Assembly: GCF_014647075.1 (NCBI RefSeq)
Contig: NZ_BMOM01000016.1
Span: 1 to 64,000 of the forward strand
Direction of reading: 5' to 3'
Source: Deinococcus aerophilus
Lineage (GTDB): Bacteria; Deinococcota; Deinococci; Deinococcales; Deinococcaceae
DNA: 64,000 nt
The translations under genes were made by a program, and so were the position numbers. Every line of letters starts with the position of its first letter. The first letter of the stretch is position 1. This document shows, one piece after another, positions 12,964 through 29,467 of the stretch. The notes beneath the pieces are model-generated. The model was not told the origin of the DNA. It did not search any database and saw nothing but the letters and a program-made list of their open reading frames with translations.

Positions 12964-13223
12964 GTTCATCTCCCGTCTGCTGCCCCCCGACGTGAGGCCC
13001 ACAGGGGGCCACCGCCAGGGCGGGCGCACTTGATCTTTGTCTGCCGTGCCGGGCGCGCCCCCCACTGAAGCGGGGCCTGCGGGCGCGCGGCATGCCGCCC
13101 GGTATCATAGTGCGTTTTGCCCCTTCGCGTACACCCGCCGGTTTGGTCCGGCGCACGGCCCGGTCCGGACCGGCCCACAACAGCGGCAGCCCTCCCCTGT
13201 TCAGAGAAGAGCCGCCGCCGTTG

Positions 13224-13309
13224 TGGTGCGAGGAAAGGGACTTGAACCCTCACATCCTATGGATACCAGATCCTAAGTCTGGTGCGTCTACCAGTTCCGC
13301 CATCCCCGC
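13224..13309 (-). tRNA. tRNA-Leu(TAG)
   Basis: The 86-nt class II tRNA has a long variable arm, acceptor GCGGGGA, T arm GAGGG-TTCAAGT-CCCTT and an encoded CCA. The anticodon stem CCAGA/TCTGG carries loop CTTAGGA, anticodon TAG. It lies 80 nt downstream of tRNA-His and may share its transcript. Confidence 0.93.
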
Positions 13310-13389
13310 AGATCTGCCGTGCTGTGCCGAATAAAAATCCGGCCCCCACCGACGAGGGCAGAGACCGGGGTCATGCTCGGTACAACAAG

Positions 13390-13467
<78 letters not shown>

Positions 13468-13496
13468 ACGTCCTGCCAACCCGCACAGGCCTACAC

Positions 13497-13525
13497 ATCC
13501 TAGTCGGCGGTGGGCAGGGTGTCAA
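13497..13525 (-). promoter_or_regulatory. Promoter of tRNA-His (and tRNA-Leu)
   Basis: Read leftward, a perfect TTGACA, a 17-nt spacer and TAGGAT lie about 30 nt before the tRNA-His 5' end. It is one of the strongest promoter matches in the window. Confidence 0.8.
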
Positions 13526-13583
13526 TGACCCCGGCCCGGCAGACGACTTTGCCCGGTTCCGGCACGGCACAGGGGGCGGGTGG

Positions 13584-13789
13584 TTACTTGGGCCGCTCGG
13601 CCGCCCGGCGGATGGCATCGAGCAGTCTGCCCACCGCCTGCGCGACGTGGGCGGCCTCACGACGCACCTCGGGGTCGCGCGAGAAGCGGGTCAGCCGCTC
13701 GGCGGCGTCACGCACGGCGCTGAGCAGGGCCTCGGTGGGCACGCGGGCGCGGCCCGGCCCCTTGCCGGACGGGGGGGTTCGGGGATCGG

Positions 13790-13793
<4 letters not shown>
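13584..13793 (-). CDS. Small helical protein coupled to amylosucrase
   Basis: I do not recognise this 69-aa protein. After a Pro/Gly-rich, basic start, residues about 20-65 form one predicted amphipathic helix region rich in Ala, Arg and Glu, with no Cys and no membrane segment. Its ATG overlaps the amylosucrase stop as ATGA, which implies coupled translation and is the main reason to accept it. Function unknown. Confidence 0.6.
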
Positions 13794-15718
<1,925 letters not shown>

Positions 15719-15780
15719 GGTTCACAGCATACGGTGTGTCTGGAAATGATTCCAAAAAAGGGCAGAAACGGTGAAGTCCC

Positions 15781-16557
15781 TCAGAACAGTTCGTCCAGCA
15801 GTCGGTAGTAGTCCAGTTTTTGCAGATCGATGGATTCGCGCCCGTACAGATCGAGAAACTGCTCGGCGTATTCGGCACCCAGATTGCGGGTCAGGCTGCG
15901 GTGGGTCAGGGCCAGATCGGCGTGGCGGTCGGCGAGCCCGGCGCGGCCCACGTCGATCAGGCCGTCGATGTACTCGCCGTTTACGATGAAGTTGGGCAGG
16001 CAGGCGTCGCCGTGCGTGACCACCAGGTCCTCGGTCTCCGGGCGGGTGCGGACCAGTTCGTTGAAGACGCCCACCGCCGTGCGGCCACGGCGTTCCTCAT
16101 CAAAATCCGTCTCGTCCACCACGCCGGCCGCCACCCGTTCGCGGGCGCGGGCCAGCATGACGGGCAGAGACATGTTGAAGGGGCATTCGCGTACGGGCAG
16201 GGCGTGCAGTTCTCGCAGCGCGCGGGCGAGCAGGCTGACCAGCCGCTGTGGGTGCAGCAGCACATCCGGGTGGCTGGCGTCCAGACCGGGAATGCGGGTC
16301 ATGGCGAGGTACTCGTGGTTGCCCTCAATCTCATAGCCCATCATGCGCGGCACCGGCACGCGCCCCCACAGCCAGCGCAGGCGTTCGCGTTCCTGTTGCA
16401 GGGTGCCGGCCGGCCAGCCGCCCCGGGCCTGCACCTTGACCACGTGGCGGCCCGACTTCCATACGCCCGCGCCGCTCTCTCCCACGGTCACGTGCTCCCA
16501 GCGGGCGGCGGGCAGGACCCGGCGCAGCGGGACGGGCAGGGTCAAGGTTTCGTTCAC
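15781..16557 (-). CDS. APH(3')-like aminoglycoside phosphotransferase
   Basis: The 258-aa kinase has the APH fold: a Lys in VVKVQARG (about 42), the catalytic loop [13 protein letters not shown] (about 180-192) and the metal site [17 protein letters not shown]. Length and motifs match APH(3') enzymes (about 264 aa), which phosphorylate kanamycin-type drugs, but a chromosomal copy in Deinococcus may have another substrate. The start is GTG, with TATCCT 7 nt upstream, so it is probably leaderless. It is divergent from the membrane gene at 16602. Base use looks like its neighbours, with no sign of recent transfer. Confidence 0.82.
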   Translation of the reverse strand: MNETLTLPVPLRRVLPAARWEHVTVGESGAGVWKSGRHVVKVQARGGWPAGTLQQERERLRWLWGRVPVPRMMGYEIEGNHEYLAMTRIPGLDASHPDVLLHPQRLVSLLARALRELHALPVRECPFNMSLPVMLARARERVAAGVVDETDFDEERRGRTAVGVFNELVRTRPETEDLVVTHGDACLPNFIVNGEYIDGLIDVGRAGLADRHADLALTHRSLTRNLGAEYAEQFLDLYGRESIDLQKLDYYRLLDELF

Positions 16558-16601
16558 GGCCGGCAGGATAGATCATGCAGTCCGGGCGCGGGCCGAGGCG
16601 C

Positions 16602-17315
16602 ATGATGAAGGGCGTGACCACTTCCAGAACAGGCCCCCGGCCCGGCAGCACGGCCAAACCCCGCGAACACCGGGCAGACTGGTTTTCCGCCGCCATCGGG
16701 CGCACCCGTTTCGTGGTCCTGATCGCGGTGATCGCGGTGCTGCTCGTGTCGTTCAGCCTGTTCCTGCAGGGCACGGTGCTTGCCCTCTCGACGCTGTACG
16801 ACTCCTGGCACGAGACCCTCAAGGCCGGCATTCAAAGCCAGCGCGGCAGCCTGGCGGTGGAATTTCTGGAAGTCGTGAGCACCATGCTCAAGGCGGTGGT
16901 CTTCTACCTGATCGGGGTGGGGCTGTACTCGCTGTTCATCTCACCGCTGAACCTCACGAGCGCGCTGGGCGTCGAGAGCCTCGCCGACCTGGAACAGAAG
17001 ATCATCTCGGTGATCGTGGTGATTCTGGGTGTCACCTTTCTGGAGCATTTCGTGCGCTGGCAGGACCCCGTAGAAACCCTGTATTTCGCCGGGGCCTTCG
17101 CGCTGGCCGGCGGAGCACTCGTGTTCTTCCAGCGCGTGCATTCCGGGCACGGCAGCGACCTGCAGCAACCCGAGGCCAAACTGCGCGCCCGGCGCGAGTT
17201 GTTTGAACACGACGACGAGCAGCGGCACATCGAGGAAGAGGAGGTCGAGCGCGCCGCGGAGGTCACCGAATCCAAGGCCGAGGGCAAGATCAAGTCCCAG
17301 GAGGACGCCGGGTAG
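16602..17315 (+). CDS. YqhA-like (UPF0114) membrane protein
   Basis: The 237-aa protein has three or four hydrophobic segments ([50 protein letters not shown], then a weaker one). They are followed by a long charged tail with an [19 protein letters not shown] stretch that is likely coiled or disordered. Order and spacing resemble the YqhA/UPF0114 family, whose function is unknown. The start is uncertain: ATG 16602, ATG 16605 and ATG 16575 are all possible, and GAGG lies close to the first two. Confidence 0.7.
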   Translation: MMKGVTTSRTGPRPGSTAKPREHRADWFSAAIGRTRFVVLIAVIAVLLVSFSLFLQGTVLALSTLYDSWHETLKAGIQSQRGSLAVEFLEVVSTMLKAVVFYLIGVGLYSLFISPLNLTSALGVESLADLEQKIISVIVVILGVTFLEHFVRWQDPVETLYFAGAFALAGGALVFFQRVHSGHGSDLQQPEAKLRARRELFEHDDEQRHIEEEEVERAAEVTESKAEGKIKSQEDAG

Positions 17316-17374
17316 ACCGCAATAGCGAGGCGCACACTGCTCGGCCGGGGCTGCGCCGCGTAGACTGTTCTGCA

Positions 17375-18256
17375 ATGAGAGTTGGCCTACTGGATTCCTC
17401 TGCCGCGCGCCTCCGGGCGTACTGGGCGGCGTACCTCAAAGAACTGGATGTCGAGGCCGTCACGCCCGGCCTGGACGACGCGCAGGCGCTGGCGCTGGGC
17501 CAGCAGAGCCTGCCGGGCGAGGCGACGACGGTGCAGCTTGCGCTGGGCCGGGTCCTTGCGCTGGGACCGGTGGACGCCGCGCTGATTCCGCAGTGGCCCG
17601 CCGTGACCGGCGACGCCTGGAGCGAGGCGCTGACTGAGCTGCTGCCCCGGCGCATCAGCGGCCTGCCCACGTTGATTGCGGTGCCCGGCCGCGGCGGCCC
17701 GGAACTCGAGGGCGTGGCAGCCGAGGTCGGCCTGCGCGTCTCGCAGAACGCGGGCGTCGTGCGCCGGGCGCTGGAACGGGTGCGCCCGCTGGCTGCCGAA
17801 CCGCGCGTGGCCATGCCGGCCCTGGGCCGCGCTTCACGCACGACGGTGGCGGTGATCGGCCCGCGCGTTCTGCTCGCCGAGGACATCCTGGCCGGGGGGC
17901 TGCGGCCCGCGCTGGAGGCGGCGGGGCTGTACGGCGTCTTCTCGCACGAGCTGCCTCTGGGCGAGGTGCTGCGCCGGGCCGAGCGCATGGAGAATGCAGC
18001 GGACGTGCCGGAGGGAGAACGTGAACTGTTCGGCGCCGCCTCGCTGCTCTCGGGCAAGAGTGCGGTGCGCGGCGTCATCCTGGCCGCCCCCGCCCGCGAC
18101 GGAGCCGCGGCGGCGGCACTGGGCCGCATCGCCGCGCGGCTGCACCAGCCGACCCTGCGCGTGGACGTGGAAGCCAGACAGACCGATTTTGACGGCCTGG
18201 AGGCCTTTGCCGTGCGGCTGGGTGCGCAGGCCGCCCCCGCCCCCGAGGACGCATGA
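17375..18256 (+). CDS. Unknown protein, remote resemblance to 2-hydroxyacyl-CoA dehydratase activase family
   Basis: The 293-aa protein is Ala/Leu-rich and soluble. Its opening [20 protein letters not shown], then LDVEAVTPG and [19 protein letters not shown] text, recalls the DUF2229/HgdA-type pattern in which a cysteine precedes P-x-K. Here that cysteine position is Ser in QSLPGEA, so iron-sulfur function would be lost. The similarity is by eye and uncertain. TAGACT lies 8 nt before the ATG (leaderless type). Its stop overlaps the next ATG (ATGA), so it heads an operon of at least three genes. Confidence 0.6.
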   Translation: MRVGLLDSSAARLRAYWAAYLKELDVEAVTPGLDDAQALALGQQSLPGEATTVQLALGRVLALGPVDAALIPQWPAVTGDAWSEALTELLPRRISGLPTLIAVPGRGGPELEGVAAEVGLRVSQNAGVVRRALERVRPLAAEPRVAMPALGRASRTTVAVIGPRVLLAEDILAGGLRPALEAAGLYGVFSHELPLGEVLRRAERMENAADVPEGERELFGAASLLSGKSAVRGVILAAPARDGAAAAALGRIAARLHQPTLRVDVEARQTDFDGLEAFAVRLGAQAAPAPEDA

Positions 18257-18627
18257 ACTTCTGGCGCTGGCTGACCACCCCCGACTCCAGTCCCGGCTTC
18301 ACGGGGGGCAAACTGCTCAAGCTCGCGGTGCGCGTGACGCTGTTCGCCACCTTCGCCACGCTGGTGAGCAGCCTGCTATCCCTGACGCCGCTGGGCCCCT
18401 ACCTCAATACTTGGTGGGGCAGCCTGCTGTTCATTCTGGTGCTGTACGTGCCGCTGGCGCGTTTCATGATGGTGGACTCGTTCGTGCCGCGCCGCGCCGC
18501 CGGCCGCAGCGCTGACCCCAGGGCAGCGGGGGCCAGCAGTGCCCAGCGCCGCAAGGAGCGCAACCGCTACGCCGGGGTCAAGAAGGGACCCCCCAAGTAC
18601 GGCGGCCGCGGCGGAGGCAGACGATAG
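18253..18627 (+). CDS. Small membrane protein with basic Gly/Arg tail
   Basis: The 124-aa protein has two hydrophobic segments ([19 protein letters not shown] and [18 protein letters not shown]). A strongly basic C-terminal third follows, ending in [13 protein letters not shown], probably cytoplasmic and able to touch nucleic acid or phospholipid. It is translationally coupled to the gene before it (ATGA) and apparently to the phosphatidyltransferase after it. I do not recognise a family. Confidence 0.7.
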   Translation: MNFWRWLTTPDSSPGFTGGKLLKLAVRVTLFATFATLVSSLLSLTPLGPYLNTWWGSLLFILVLYVPLARFMMVDSFVPRRAAGRSADPRAAGASSAQRRKERNRYAGVKKGPPKYGGRGGGRR

Positions 18628-19434
18628 CCCCGGACTCCATCCCTGGCCTGGCCCAGACGCGCAAGAAACGGCCGGCCGACGAGTGGCTCAATGAGCGCCT
18701 CTACCGGCCGCTGGCACAGACGCTGGTGGGGCCGCTGGCCCGGCGTGAAGTCAACCCGGCCCACGTGGTTCTGTTTCATACCGCGCTGGGCGTGTACGCG
18801 GCGTGGCGCATCCGGCGCGGCGGATCAGGGCTGGCCGACCGGCTGACGCCCGCGCTGCTGCTGCAGGTCAAGACCGTGCTGGACAACCTGGACGGCCAGC
18901 TTGCCCGCGCCACCGGTCAGACCACCGAGACGGGTCGTTACCTGGATACCGAGATGGACCTGGTGGTCAATCTCGCGCTGAACGTGGCGCTCGCGGGCCG
19001 CGCCGGGGTGCCGCTGACCGTGCTGCAAAGCCTGATCCTGACCACCGACTACCTGTGGGAGCGCGACCACCGCCAGGCCAGGGGTGAGGTGTTCCGTGAA
19101 GGAGCGGCGCAGGCCGGGGACCATCCCCGCGTTCTGGCGACCCTGAAAGCCGTGTATGCCGCCTATTTCGCTCCGCAGGAACGGGCGCTGGACACGCTGT
19201 TCGGAACGCGGCTGCGGGCAGTCGCGGGTGCTGAGCCCACGCCGGAGCAGCGGCGGGCATACACCGCGCTGCCCGTCACGGCGGTGGCGGCCAATCTGGG
19301 CCTGACCACCCAGCTCGCCGTGCTGGGAGCGTGTGTGCTGGCGGGACGGCCGCAGCTGTATCCCCGCTCGCTGCCCCTTCAGGCGGCGCTGCTGCTGGGC
19401 ACGCAGCTGTGGCGCGAGAAGCAGGTCCGGCGGC

Positions 19435-20109
<675 letters not shown>

Positions 20110-20255
20110 CAGGTCACCCTCCGGCGCGGACCCGCGCCCCGCACCGTCTGCTCCGCCCGTGCCCGCCTGCCCGCGCCCCGCGTCATGACACCCAGGGTAG
20201 CGCGTCTGCAGGGGCGGCGGGCGTGCCCGCTGTGGACCGCTCGGCGCAGAAGAGA

Positions 20256-20921
20256 TCAGCGCAAAAAGGGATTGCTCCGCCGCTCCTGGCCGACCGTTGT
20301 GGCGGGACCGTGGCCGGGGTACACGGCGGTGGCGTCCGGCAGGCCCAGCAGTTCGCGCTGCAGGCCCGCGAGGAGTTGCGGGTGGTCGCCGCCTGGAAGA
20401 TCGGTGCGCCCGATACCGCCCTGAAACAGCGTGTCGCCGGCCACCACCAGCCCGTGCTCACCGTCCGTTCCGGCCAGGAACACCACATGCCCCGGCGCGT
20501 GCCCGGGCAACTCGCGGGCGGTCAGGGTCAGGTCGCCCGCCGTGAAGGTCTGGTCCTGCGCGATCTCGTAATCGGGCGCGTCGGGCTGAAGGAAGGGCAG
20601 GTTCCAGCGGGCCGCCGAGGCCGCTCCCATGCGGTACAGCGGCAGGTCGGCGGGGTGCAGCCACACCGGCACGCGCAGCGCCTCGCGCACCGGCTGCACC
20701 GCCCCGATGTGGTCGAAATGGGCGTGGGTGAGCAGGATGCCGCGCACGGTCACGCCCGCGTCGCGCACGAGTGCCAGCACCCGTCCGGCATCGTCGCCGG
20801 GATCAAAGAGAAAGCCCTCGCCCTGGGCACCCGCCACCAGCACGGCGTTCTCCTGCAGGGGACCGGTGGGCAGCGACCAGACGCGAAGGGGACCGTGAGG
20901 GGTGGGCTGGAGCGCAGTCAT
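20256..20921 (-). CDS. MBL-fold hydrolase, glyoxalase II-like
   Basis: The 221-aa metallo-beta-lactamase-fold protein carries the two-metal motif [10 protein letters not shown] (about 65), a later His in [10 protein letters not shown], Asp in [17 protein letters not shown] and His in YPGHGPATT near the end. This arrangement is typical of small glyoxalase II-like (YcbL) thioester hydrolases, but the natural substrate cannot be read from the sequence. TAGACT sits 7 nt before the ATG, leaderless type. Confidence 0.88.
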   Translation of the reverse strand: MTALQPTPHGPLRVWSLPTGPLQENAVLVAGAQGEGFLFDPGDDAGRVLALVRDAGVTVRGILLTHAHFDHIGAVQPVREALRVPVWLHPADLPLYRMGAASAARWNLPFLQPDAPDYEIAQDQTFTAGDLTLTARELPGHAPGHVVFLAGTDGEHGLVVAGDTLFQGGIGRTDLPGGDHPQLLAGLQRELLGLPDATAVYPGHGPATTVGQERRSNPFLR

Positions 20922-20957
20922 GCCGCCGAGTCTAGAGGCTGTCGCCCTGCGGGGCGC

Positions 20958-21890
20958 TCAGTCCAGCCCGAAGGCCGCGCGCAGGGCCAGCGCGAGGACC
21001 TGAAAGCTCAGGCTGGGGCTGGCGTAGGCCTCCAGCGCCGCTTGCAGGGCCTCCAGGGCGGTATCGGCGCGGGCACGCTGATGCGGGGGCCGGTCACGCC
21101 AGACAAAGCGCAGGGCCTCGGGATGCCACGCGGGGTCAAAGCGTTTTTCCAGGGCCTCGGCGGCCTCCAGGGCACTGAGCAGGCCCACCTCCAGCGCGGT
21201 GTCCAGCTCGCGGGCATCGGTCAGGGCCCCGCGCACCCGCTCCAGATCGGCGAGCACGCCCGCCCGCCCGGCAGCAAAGGCGACCACTTCGGGGTCCTCG
21301 GGGTGCCCGGCGCGGCGCAGCGCCGAGGCGATGGCGTGGTCCGGCGCGGGGGCCACTCCCAGGCGGGCGCTGCGGCTCTGGATGGTCGGCAGCACCGAGC
21401 GCACGTCCTCGGCCAGAAACACGAACAGCGCGCCGTGCGGGGGTTCCTCGACCAGCTTCAGCAAGGCGTTGGCTGCCTCCGGACCCAGGTGCTCCGCGCC
21501 GTTGACGATCACCACCCGGCGGGTGAAGGTGGGCCGCACCTCCAGAAACTCGTAGACGTGCGTCTCGTACTCGCGGGTCTTGTCCCGCCCCTCCAGAATC
21601 GCGCCGATGGGAATCAGGCGGCGCCGCGCCACCTTGCCGGTGGTCGTCGTGGCGCGCGGCTCGACGAGCAGCACGTCGGGGTGGGCCCCGGCGGCCAGCG
21701 CCCGGCACGAGGAACAGCCCCCGCACGCCTCGCCGTACATGCCGCGCACGCCGGTACAGTTCTGGCCCGCCGCGAGCGCCCACGCCACCTCCAGCTTGCC
21801 CACCCGCGCCGGACCGCTGAGCAGCAGGGCATTGCCCCGGAAGGCCCCGGCCTGTTCCAGCAGGGGGCCGTGCAGAACGCTGGCGGTCAT
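20958..21890 (-). CDS. holB: DNA polymerase III delta' subunit
   Basis: The 310-aa clamp-loader subunit has a degenerate P-loop GPARVGKLE (about 26-34), the four-Cys zinc module [18 protein letters not shown], the [20 protein letters not shown] segment and the sensor-like IQSRSARL. Length and order fit HolB. It starts 5 nt after the stop of the phosphoesterase gene and has GAGG close before its ATG, so the two are co-translated. The AAA+ core is expected to be inactive or weak, as in other delta' subunits. Confidence 0.88.
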   Translation of the reverse strand: MTASVLHGPLLEQAGAFRGNALLLSGPARVGKLEVAWALAAGQNCTGVRGMYGEACGGCSSCRALAAGAHPDVLLVEPRATTTTGKVARRRLIPIGAILEGRDKTREYETHVYEFLEVRPTFTRRVVIVNGAEHLGPEAANALLKLVEEPPHGALFVFLAEDVRSVLPTIQSRSARLGVAPAPDHAIASALRRAGHPEDPEVVAFAAGRAGVLADLERVRGALTDARELDTALEVGLLSALEAAEALEKRFDPAWHPEALRFVWRDRPPHQRARADTALEALQAALEAYASPSLSFQVLALALRAAFGLD

Positions 21891-21895
21891 GTCCT

Positions 21896-22657
<762 letters not shown>

Positions 22658-22698
22658 GATACGCCCTGAGCCCCCTTCCTGCTGTCTTGCACTCCGCC

Positions 22699-23727
22699 CT
22701 ACGGAAAAACCGTGACGCGCCGGGCCAGCGGATCCAGCCGCACCTGCGCGCCCAGCGGCAGCGTGAGCTGCGGACTGGTATGCCCGAAATCCACGTTGGC
22801 CACCACCGGCAGGTCCCCGCGTCCCGCCTCGGCGAGGACGCGGCGCACCCAGCCGTACAGCTCTGTCACCCTGTCCGGCGTGTAGCCGCGGGGACGCGCG
22901 AGCAGCAGCCCGGCGGCCCGGCCCAGGATGCCCTGCGCGGCGTAGTTGCGCAGCCAGTATCCCACCTGCTGTGGCGTGGGCACGTCCTCGCTGGTTTCCA
23001 GGGCCAGTACCGCACCGTTCCACAGCTCCGGCGCGGGCCACCCGGGCGTGCCGCACAGCATGTCCAGCACCTCCAGACAGCCCCCGATCAGGTGGCCCTG
23101 GGCGGGAGCGTCTCCCTGCAGCCACTGCCAGCCGTCTCCCGGCACAAAGGGCCGGCGGCGCTCCTGCAGGGTATCGTCGGCCCAGTCCTGAAAATGTTCG
23201 GTCCACTCGGGGGCGGGGAACAGCTCAAAGGGCCGCGGTTCCTCCACCAGCGTGCGGCGCAGCCCCTGCACGGTAAAGGGGTGCAGGCCGCCGTTCTCGG
23301 CCAGATCGGTCAGCAGCGCCGGACCGTGGTAGGCCCGGACCCCGGCACGCAAAAAGGCGAGCAGCGTGACCGTGCTGTCGCTGAAGCCCAGGAACGGCTT
23401 GGGATGGGCGCGGATAAGGTCCAGGTCCAGCCACGGCAGCAGCCGCACGCTGTCGTCGCCGCCGATGATGCTCAGCAGGCCATGAATTTCCGGGTTCTGC
23501 AGGGCCCAGTGCAGGTCGTCGGCGCGGGCCTGCGGGTGGGCGTACAGGAACTCTGGACCGCGCAGGGCGTTCGGGGCGGGGACCACCTCCCAGCCGAACT
23601 CGGCGGCCACCTGCCGCACCCCGGCGTGGTAACGGCCCATCACCGCAGTCACGAATCCGCTCGACAGGCTCAGGGCGGCCACACGCGAACCGGGCGGCAG
23701 ACGGGGCGGGCACAGAAAATACGGCAT
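22699..23727 (-). CDS. S66 peptidase, MccF / LD-carboxypeptidase-like
   Basis: The 342-aa Ser-Glu-His peptidase has [18 protein letters not shown], in which the Ser matches the nucleophile of MccF proteins. It also has [12 protein letters not shown], a Glu in [15 protein letters not shown] and the catalytic His in [14 protein letters not shown]. Family members cleave L,D-peptides of murein or the amide bond of microcin C-like adenylates. IGGDDS favours the MccF side. TACCCT lies 5 nt before the ATG, so it is probably leaderless. Confidence 0.88.
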   Translation of the reverse strand: MPYFLCPPRLPPGSRVAALSLSSGFVTAVMGRYHAGVRQVAAEFGWEVVPAPNALRGPEFLYAHPQARADDLHWALQNPEIHGLLSIIGGDDSVRLLPWLDLDLIRAHPKPFLGFSDSTVTLLAFLRAGVRAYHGPALLTDLAENGGLHPFTVQGLRRTLVEEPRPFELFPAPEWTEHFQDWADDTLQERRRPFVPGDGWQWLQGDAPAQGHLIGGCLEVLDMLCGTPGWPAPELWNGAVLALETSEDVPTPQQVGYWLRNYAAQGILGRAAGLLLARPRGYTPDRVTELYGWVRRVLAEAGRGDLPVVANVDFGHTSPQLTLPLGAQVRLDPLARRVTVFP

Positions 23728-23785
23728 ACGGCAGGGTAAGGCGTGGAGCGCCCGGACCTCCCCCCGGCGCCCGCTGCCCGCCTGC

Positions 23786-24982
23786 CTAGCCCTGGGGCTG
23801 CGTCAGGCGCTGCGCCGACGCGACATACATCCGGGTGCCGTAGGTCAGGGCCTTCTCATCGATGTCGAACTTGGGATGGTGGTGCGGGGCGTGCGCCGGT
23901 CCCCCCGCGCCGATCAACACGAAGGTGCCCGGCGCCTTGGTCATGTAGGCGCTGAAATCCTCGCTGCCCATCAGGGGCTGGCCTTCGGTGAGCGTCACCT
24001 CGTCCCCGAAGGTCTCGCGGGCCACCTCGCGCAGCAGGGCGGTGGTTCCGGCGTCGTTCACGGTGGCGCGGTAGCCGTTGCGGTACTCGAAGGTGTAGGT
24101 CGCCCCGAAGGCCTCGGTGATGCCCTGCACGATCTTCTCCATGCGCTGCGGCATCAGCTCACGCAGTTCGGGGTCAAAGGTCCTCACCGTGCCGTTCAGG
24201 GTGGCGGTGTCGGGAATGATGTTGTGGGCCGAGCCCGAATGAATCTGCGTGACGCTCAGGACCGCGGGCACGATCGGGTCGAGCTGCCGGGAAATCACGC
24301 TCTGGAAGGCCATCACGATCTGCGCGGCGATCACCACCGGGTCCACGGTCTGGTGCGGCTGCGCGCCGTGGCCCCCCTTGCCCTGAATGGTGATGTCGAA
24401 GGCGTCGGGCGAGGCCATCAGCGGTCCCTCGCGCAGCAGGATGACGCCGGTCGGGATGGGGCTCATGACGTGTTCGCCCATCACCACGTCCACGTCGTCG
24501 AGCACGCCGGTGTCGACGATCTGCTGTGCGCCGCCCGGAAAATGCTCCTCGGCGTGCTGAAAGATGAAGCGCACCTCGCCGCACAGGGTCCCGGGCTGGC
24601 GGCTCAGCACCGTCGCCGCGCCGAGCAGCATGGCGGTGTGGGCGTCGTGGCCGCAGGCGTGCATCACCCCGGCGCGCTTGCTCGCAAACGGCAGGTCCGT
24701 TTCCTCGGCGATGGGCAGCGCGTCCATGTCCGCGCGCAGCAGCACCGTGCGCCCCGGCCCCGCCTCACCCCTGAGCACGGCCAGCACGCTCGTGGGCGTG
24801 GGGCGGGTCACGCTCAGGTTCGGCAGTTTGCGCAGCTGCGCCTCCACGAAATCGGCGGTCTCATGCTCGTGGAATGACAGTTCCGGGTTCTCGTGCAGGT
24901 GGCGGCGCCACTGGATCACCTGCTGCTGCAGGGCAAAGTCCTCGATGCTGACGGGCGTTTGCTGACGGTAGGTCTGGGTCAT
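23786..24982 (-). CDS. M20 family amidohydrolase (N-acyl amino acid / IAA-amide type)
   Basis: The 398-aa zinc hydrolase shows [24 protein letters not shown], the metal ligands in [14 protein letters not shown] and [14 protein letters not shown], and [10 protein letters not shown] near the C terminus, all typical of the M20D aminoacylase group. GAGG lies 6 nt before the chosen ATG. It follows the peptide-binding protein gene by 84 nt on the same strand, suggesting that imported peptides or acyl-amino acids are its substrate. Confidence 0.92.
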   Translation of the reverse strand: MTQTYRQQTPVSIEDFALQQQVIQWRRHLHENPELSFHEHETADFVEAQLRKLPNLSVTRPTPTSVLAVLRGEAGPGRTVLLRADMDALPIAEETDLPFASKRAGVMHACGHDAHTAMLLGAATVLSRQPGTLCGEVRFIFQHAEEHFPGGAQQIVDTGVLDDVDVVMGEHVMSPIPTGVILLREGPLMASPDAFDITIQGKGGHGAQPHQTVDPVVIAAQIVMAFQSVISRQLDPIVPAVLSVTQIHSGSAHNIIPDTATLNGTVRTFDPELRELMPQRMEKIVQGITEAFGATYTFEYRNGYRATVNDAGTTALLREVARETFGDEVTLTEGQPLMGSEDFSAYMTKAPGTFVLIGAGGPAHAPHHHPKFDIDEKALTYGTRMYVASAQRLTQPQG

Positions 24983-25066
24983 GGAGCACCTCGGGGCAAG
25001 TTCGGAAGGCAAGGAGGGCGACGGCCACCGCGCGGCGCGTCACCCTCCGGGGCTGGGGCGACCGGC

Positions 25067-26644
25067 TTACTTCTTGCCGTCGATGGTGATGTCCTCGAAC
25101 GGCAGCAGGCTCGAGGGGCCCGGCTGCCAGCCCTTGACATAGGTGCGCGCCGCCGCCAGCGGGCGCGAGTGCACGATGGGAATCCGGACGTTGGCGTCGT
25201 AGGTGATCTGGTGGATCTGGGCGTAGGCCTTGGCCTGGGTGGCGCGGCTGCTGCTCGCGGCGGCGACCCTGAGCTGCTCGAAGATCTTCTGGCTGGCGAA
25301 CTTGCTGTCGCCGGTCGCCTCCTCGCCGTAGTACGTGCCGTAGAAGTTGTATGGGCTGGCGTAGGGGCCGGTCCAGCCGATCATGTACATGTCGAAGCCC
25401 GGGGTGGTCATGCGGTCGGCGAGGTACTTGGCCCAGTCCTCGGTCTTGAGGTTGACCTTGATGCCGATGGCCCCGAGGTCGGCGGCCATCGCCTCGGCGA
25501 TCGGCTTGGGCGTGGGGAAGTACGGACGGCTCACCGGCATGTACCACAGATCCACGGTAAAGCCGTTGGGATAGCCCGCCTCGGCGAGCAGCTTTTTGGC
25601 CGCCGCCGGATCGAACTTGTAGTCGGCGGGCACTGCCTTGCTGTTCGCCCAGCCCAGCGTGGGCGGCAGGAAGCTCGCGTCCGTGACCCCCAGATCTCCC
25701 CAGAAGGCGTCCACGATCGCCTTCTTGTTCACCGCCATGGAGATGGCCTGGCGCACCTTGTCGTTCTTGAGGTACTTGTTGCCCAGGTTCAGGCTCAGCA
25801 TCCCGACGTTGAAGGACGGCACGAGCACCGCCGTCAGGTTCTTGTCGGCCTTGACCGCACCCAGCTGTTCGGGGTTCAGGTCGGTGGTGAAGTCGATGGT
25901 GCCGGCCTTGAGTTCGTTCAGGCGGGCGCTGGGGTCTTTCAGGAAGCGCAGCACCAGCGCGTCGTAACTCGCCTTGGTTCCCCAGTACGCCTTGTTGGGA
26001 ATCAGGTTGATGCGGTCGCCGGTCTTCCACTCCTGCATGATGAACGGGCCGGTGCCCACCGGCAGCGCAGCGGGCGTGCCGTACTTCGCGCCGGCCTTCT
26101 TGACCGCCGTGGGCGAGGCGATGCCGAAGAAACTGGTCGCCAGCGCCTCGGGAAACGGCGCAAAGCCGCGGTTCAGGGTAAAGACCACCTTGTTCGTGCC
26201 CTCGGCCCGCACGCTCTTGAGCAGCGTGTTCGCGTCGCCCTTGAAACCGCCGAAGATGAACTGCCATGAAGTGAAGGTCTTGTTCTGGTCCTTGGCCCCG
26301 CCCGGCGCCTCGGGGTCCCACCAGCGGTTGATGTTGAACACCACCGCGTCGGCGTTGAACGGCGTGCCGTCGGTGAACTTGACGCCCGGCCGCAGCGTGA
26401 AGGTCCATTCGGTGGCGTTGGCGTTGGACGACCAGCGCAGCGCCAGCCCCGGCGCGATGTCGCTGGTGCCCTTCTTGAAACGCACCAGACCGTCGTACAC
26501 CATCATCTGCGGAGTGGCCGAGTTGCCGTCGGTGATGATGCCGGAATCCAGCGAAACCGGCTCGCCGCCCGCGCCGTAAACCAGCGTGGCCGCGCCCGCC
26601 GTACCGCACAGCAGGGTCAGGGAAAGGAGAAGGGAACGCCGCAT
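25067..26644 (-). CDS. ABC transporter peptide-binding protein (SBP_bac_5)
   Basis: The 525-aa secreted protein has a Sec signal peptide MRRSLLLSLTLLCGTAGA with a likely signal-peptidase I site. The Cys does not fit a lipobox. The family 5 solute-binding fold follows, with LVYDGLVRF-like text, EWTFTLRPGVKFTDGTPFNADAV, NEAYWG-like NKAYWGTK and IPNKA. It should bind peptides or similar solutes in the envelope. AGGAGG lies 5 nt before the ATG and a good promoter lies 67 nt further up. No permease or ATPase gene is next to it, so it is an orphan binding protein. Confidence 0.92.
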   Translation of the reverse strand: MRRSLLLSLTLLCGTAGAATLVYGAGGEPVSLDSGIITDGNSATPQMMVYDGLVRFKKGTSDIAPGLALRWSSNANATEWTFTLRPGVKFTDGTPFNADAVVFNINRWWDPEAPGGAKDQNKTFTSWQFIFGGFKGDANTLLKSVRAEGTNKVVFTLNRGFAPFPEALATSFFGIASPTAVKKAGAKYGTPAALPVGTGPFIMQEWKTGDRINLIPNKAYWGTKASYDALVLRFLKDPSARLNELKAGTIDFTTDLNPEQLGAVKADKNLTAVLVPSFNVGMLSLNLGNKYLKNDKVRQAISMAVNKKAIVDAFWGDLGVTDASFLPPTLGWANSKAVPADYKFDPAAAKKLLAEAGYPNGFTVDLWYMPVSRPYFPTPKPIAEAMAADLGAIGIKVNLKTEDWAKYLADRMTTPGFDMYMIGWTGPYASPYNFYGTYYGEEATGDSKFASQKIFEQLRVAAASSSRATQAKAYAQIHQITYDANVRIPIVHSRPLAAARTYVKGWQPGPSSLLPFEDITIDGKK

Positions 26645-26710
26645 ACAAGCCTCCTGAAACATGAAGGGGGAAGCGAGATCATCTCTGTGTTGTCCTGTAG
26701 AACAGGGTTG

Positions 26711-26739
26711 AGGCTAGAGAGTGGGGACCGGAAAGTCAA
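26711..26739 (-). promoter_or_regulatory. Promoter of the peptide-binding protein gene
   Basis: Read leftward, TTGACT, a 17-nt spacer and TAGCCT predict a leader of about 60 nt. The leader carries an imperfect TGTT...AACA dyad near 26692-26708 of unknown meaning. Confidence 0.65.
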
Positions 26740-26783
26740 ACCGGTGGGCAAGACAGGGCCGGCATACGCGGACAGGCCCGGGC

Positions 26784-26822
26784 AAAAAGGGCAGGCCCGG
26801 AGCGTCGCGGCGCGTCCGGGCC
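26784..26822 (-). terminator. Intrinsic terminator after secA
   Basis: Read leftward, GGCCCGGA and TCCGGGCC form the stem, followed after TGCCC by TTTTT. It lies 35 nt after the secA stop. Confidence 0.7.
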
Positions 26823-26857
26823 ATGGAGCGTGTCCTGTGGGGCTGTTCAGGCGGTGT

Positions 26858-29467
<2,610 letters not shown>

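Noticed and set aside
13310..13389. Possible terminator between tRNA-His and tRNA-Leu (TTTTTA run)
   Set aside because: The stem before the T-run is only about 4 bp and does not fold convincingly, so co-transcription is as likely.
26352..26366. TTGAACGGCGTGCC, half similar to the acpP/tetR operator
   Set aside because: It lies inside the binding-protein coding region and lacks the second half-site.
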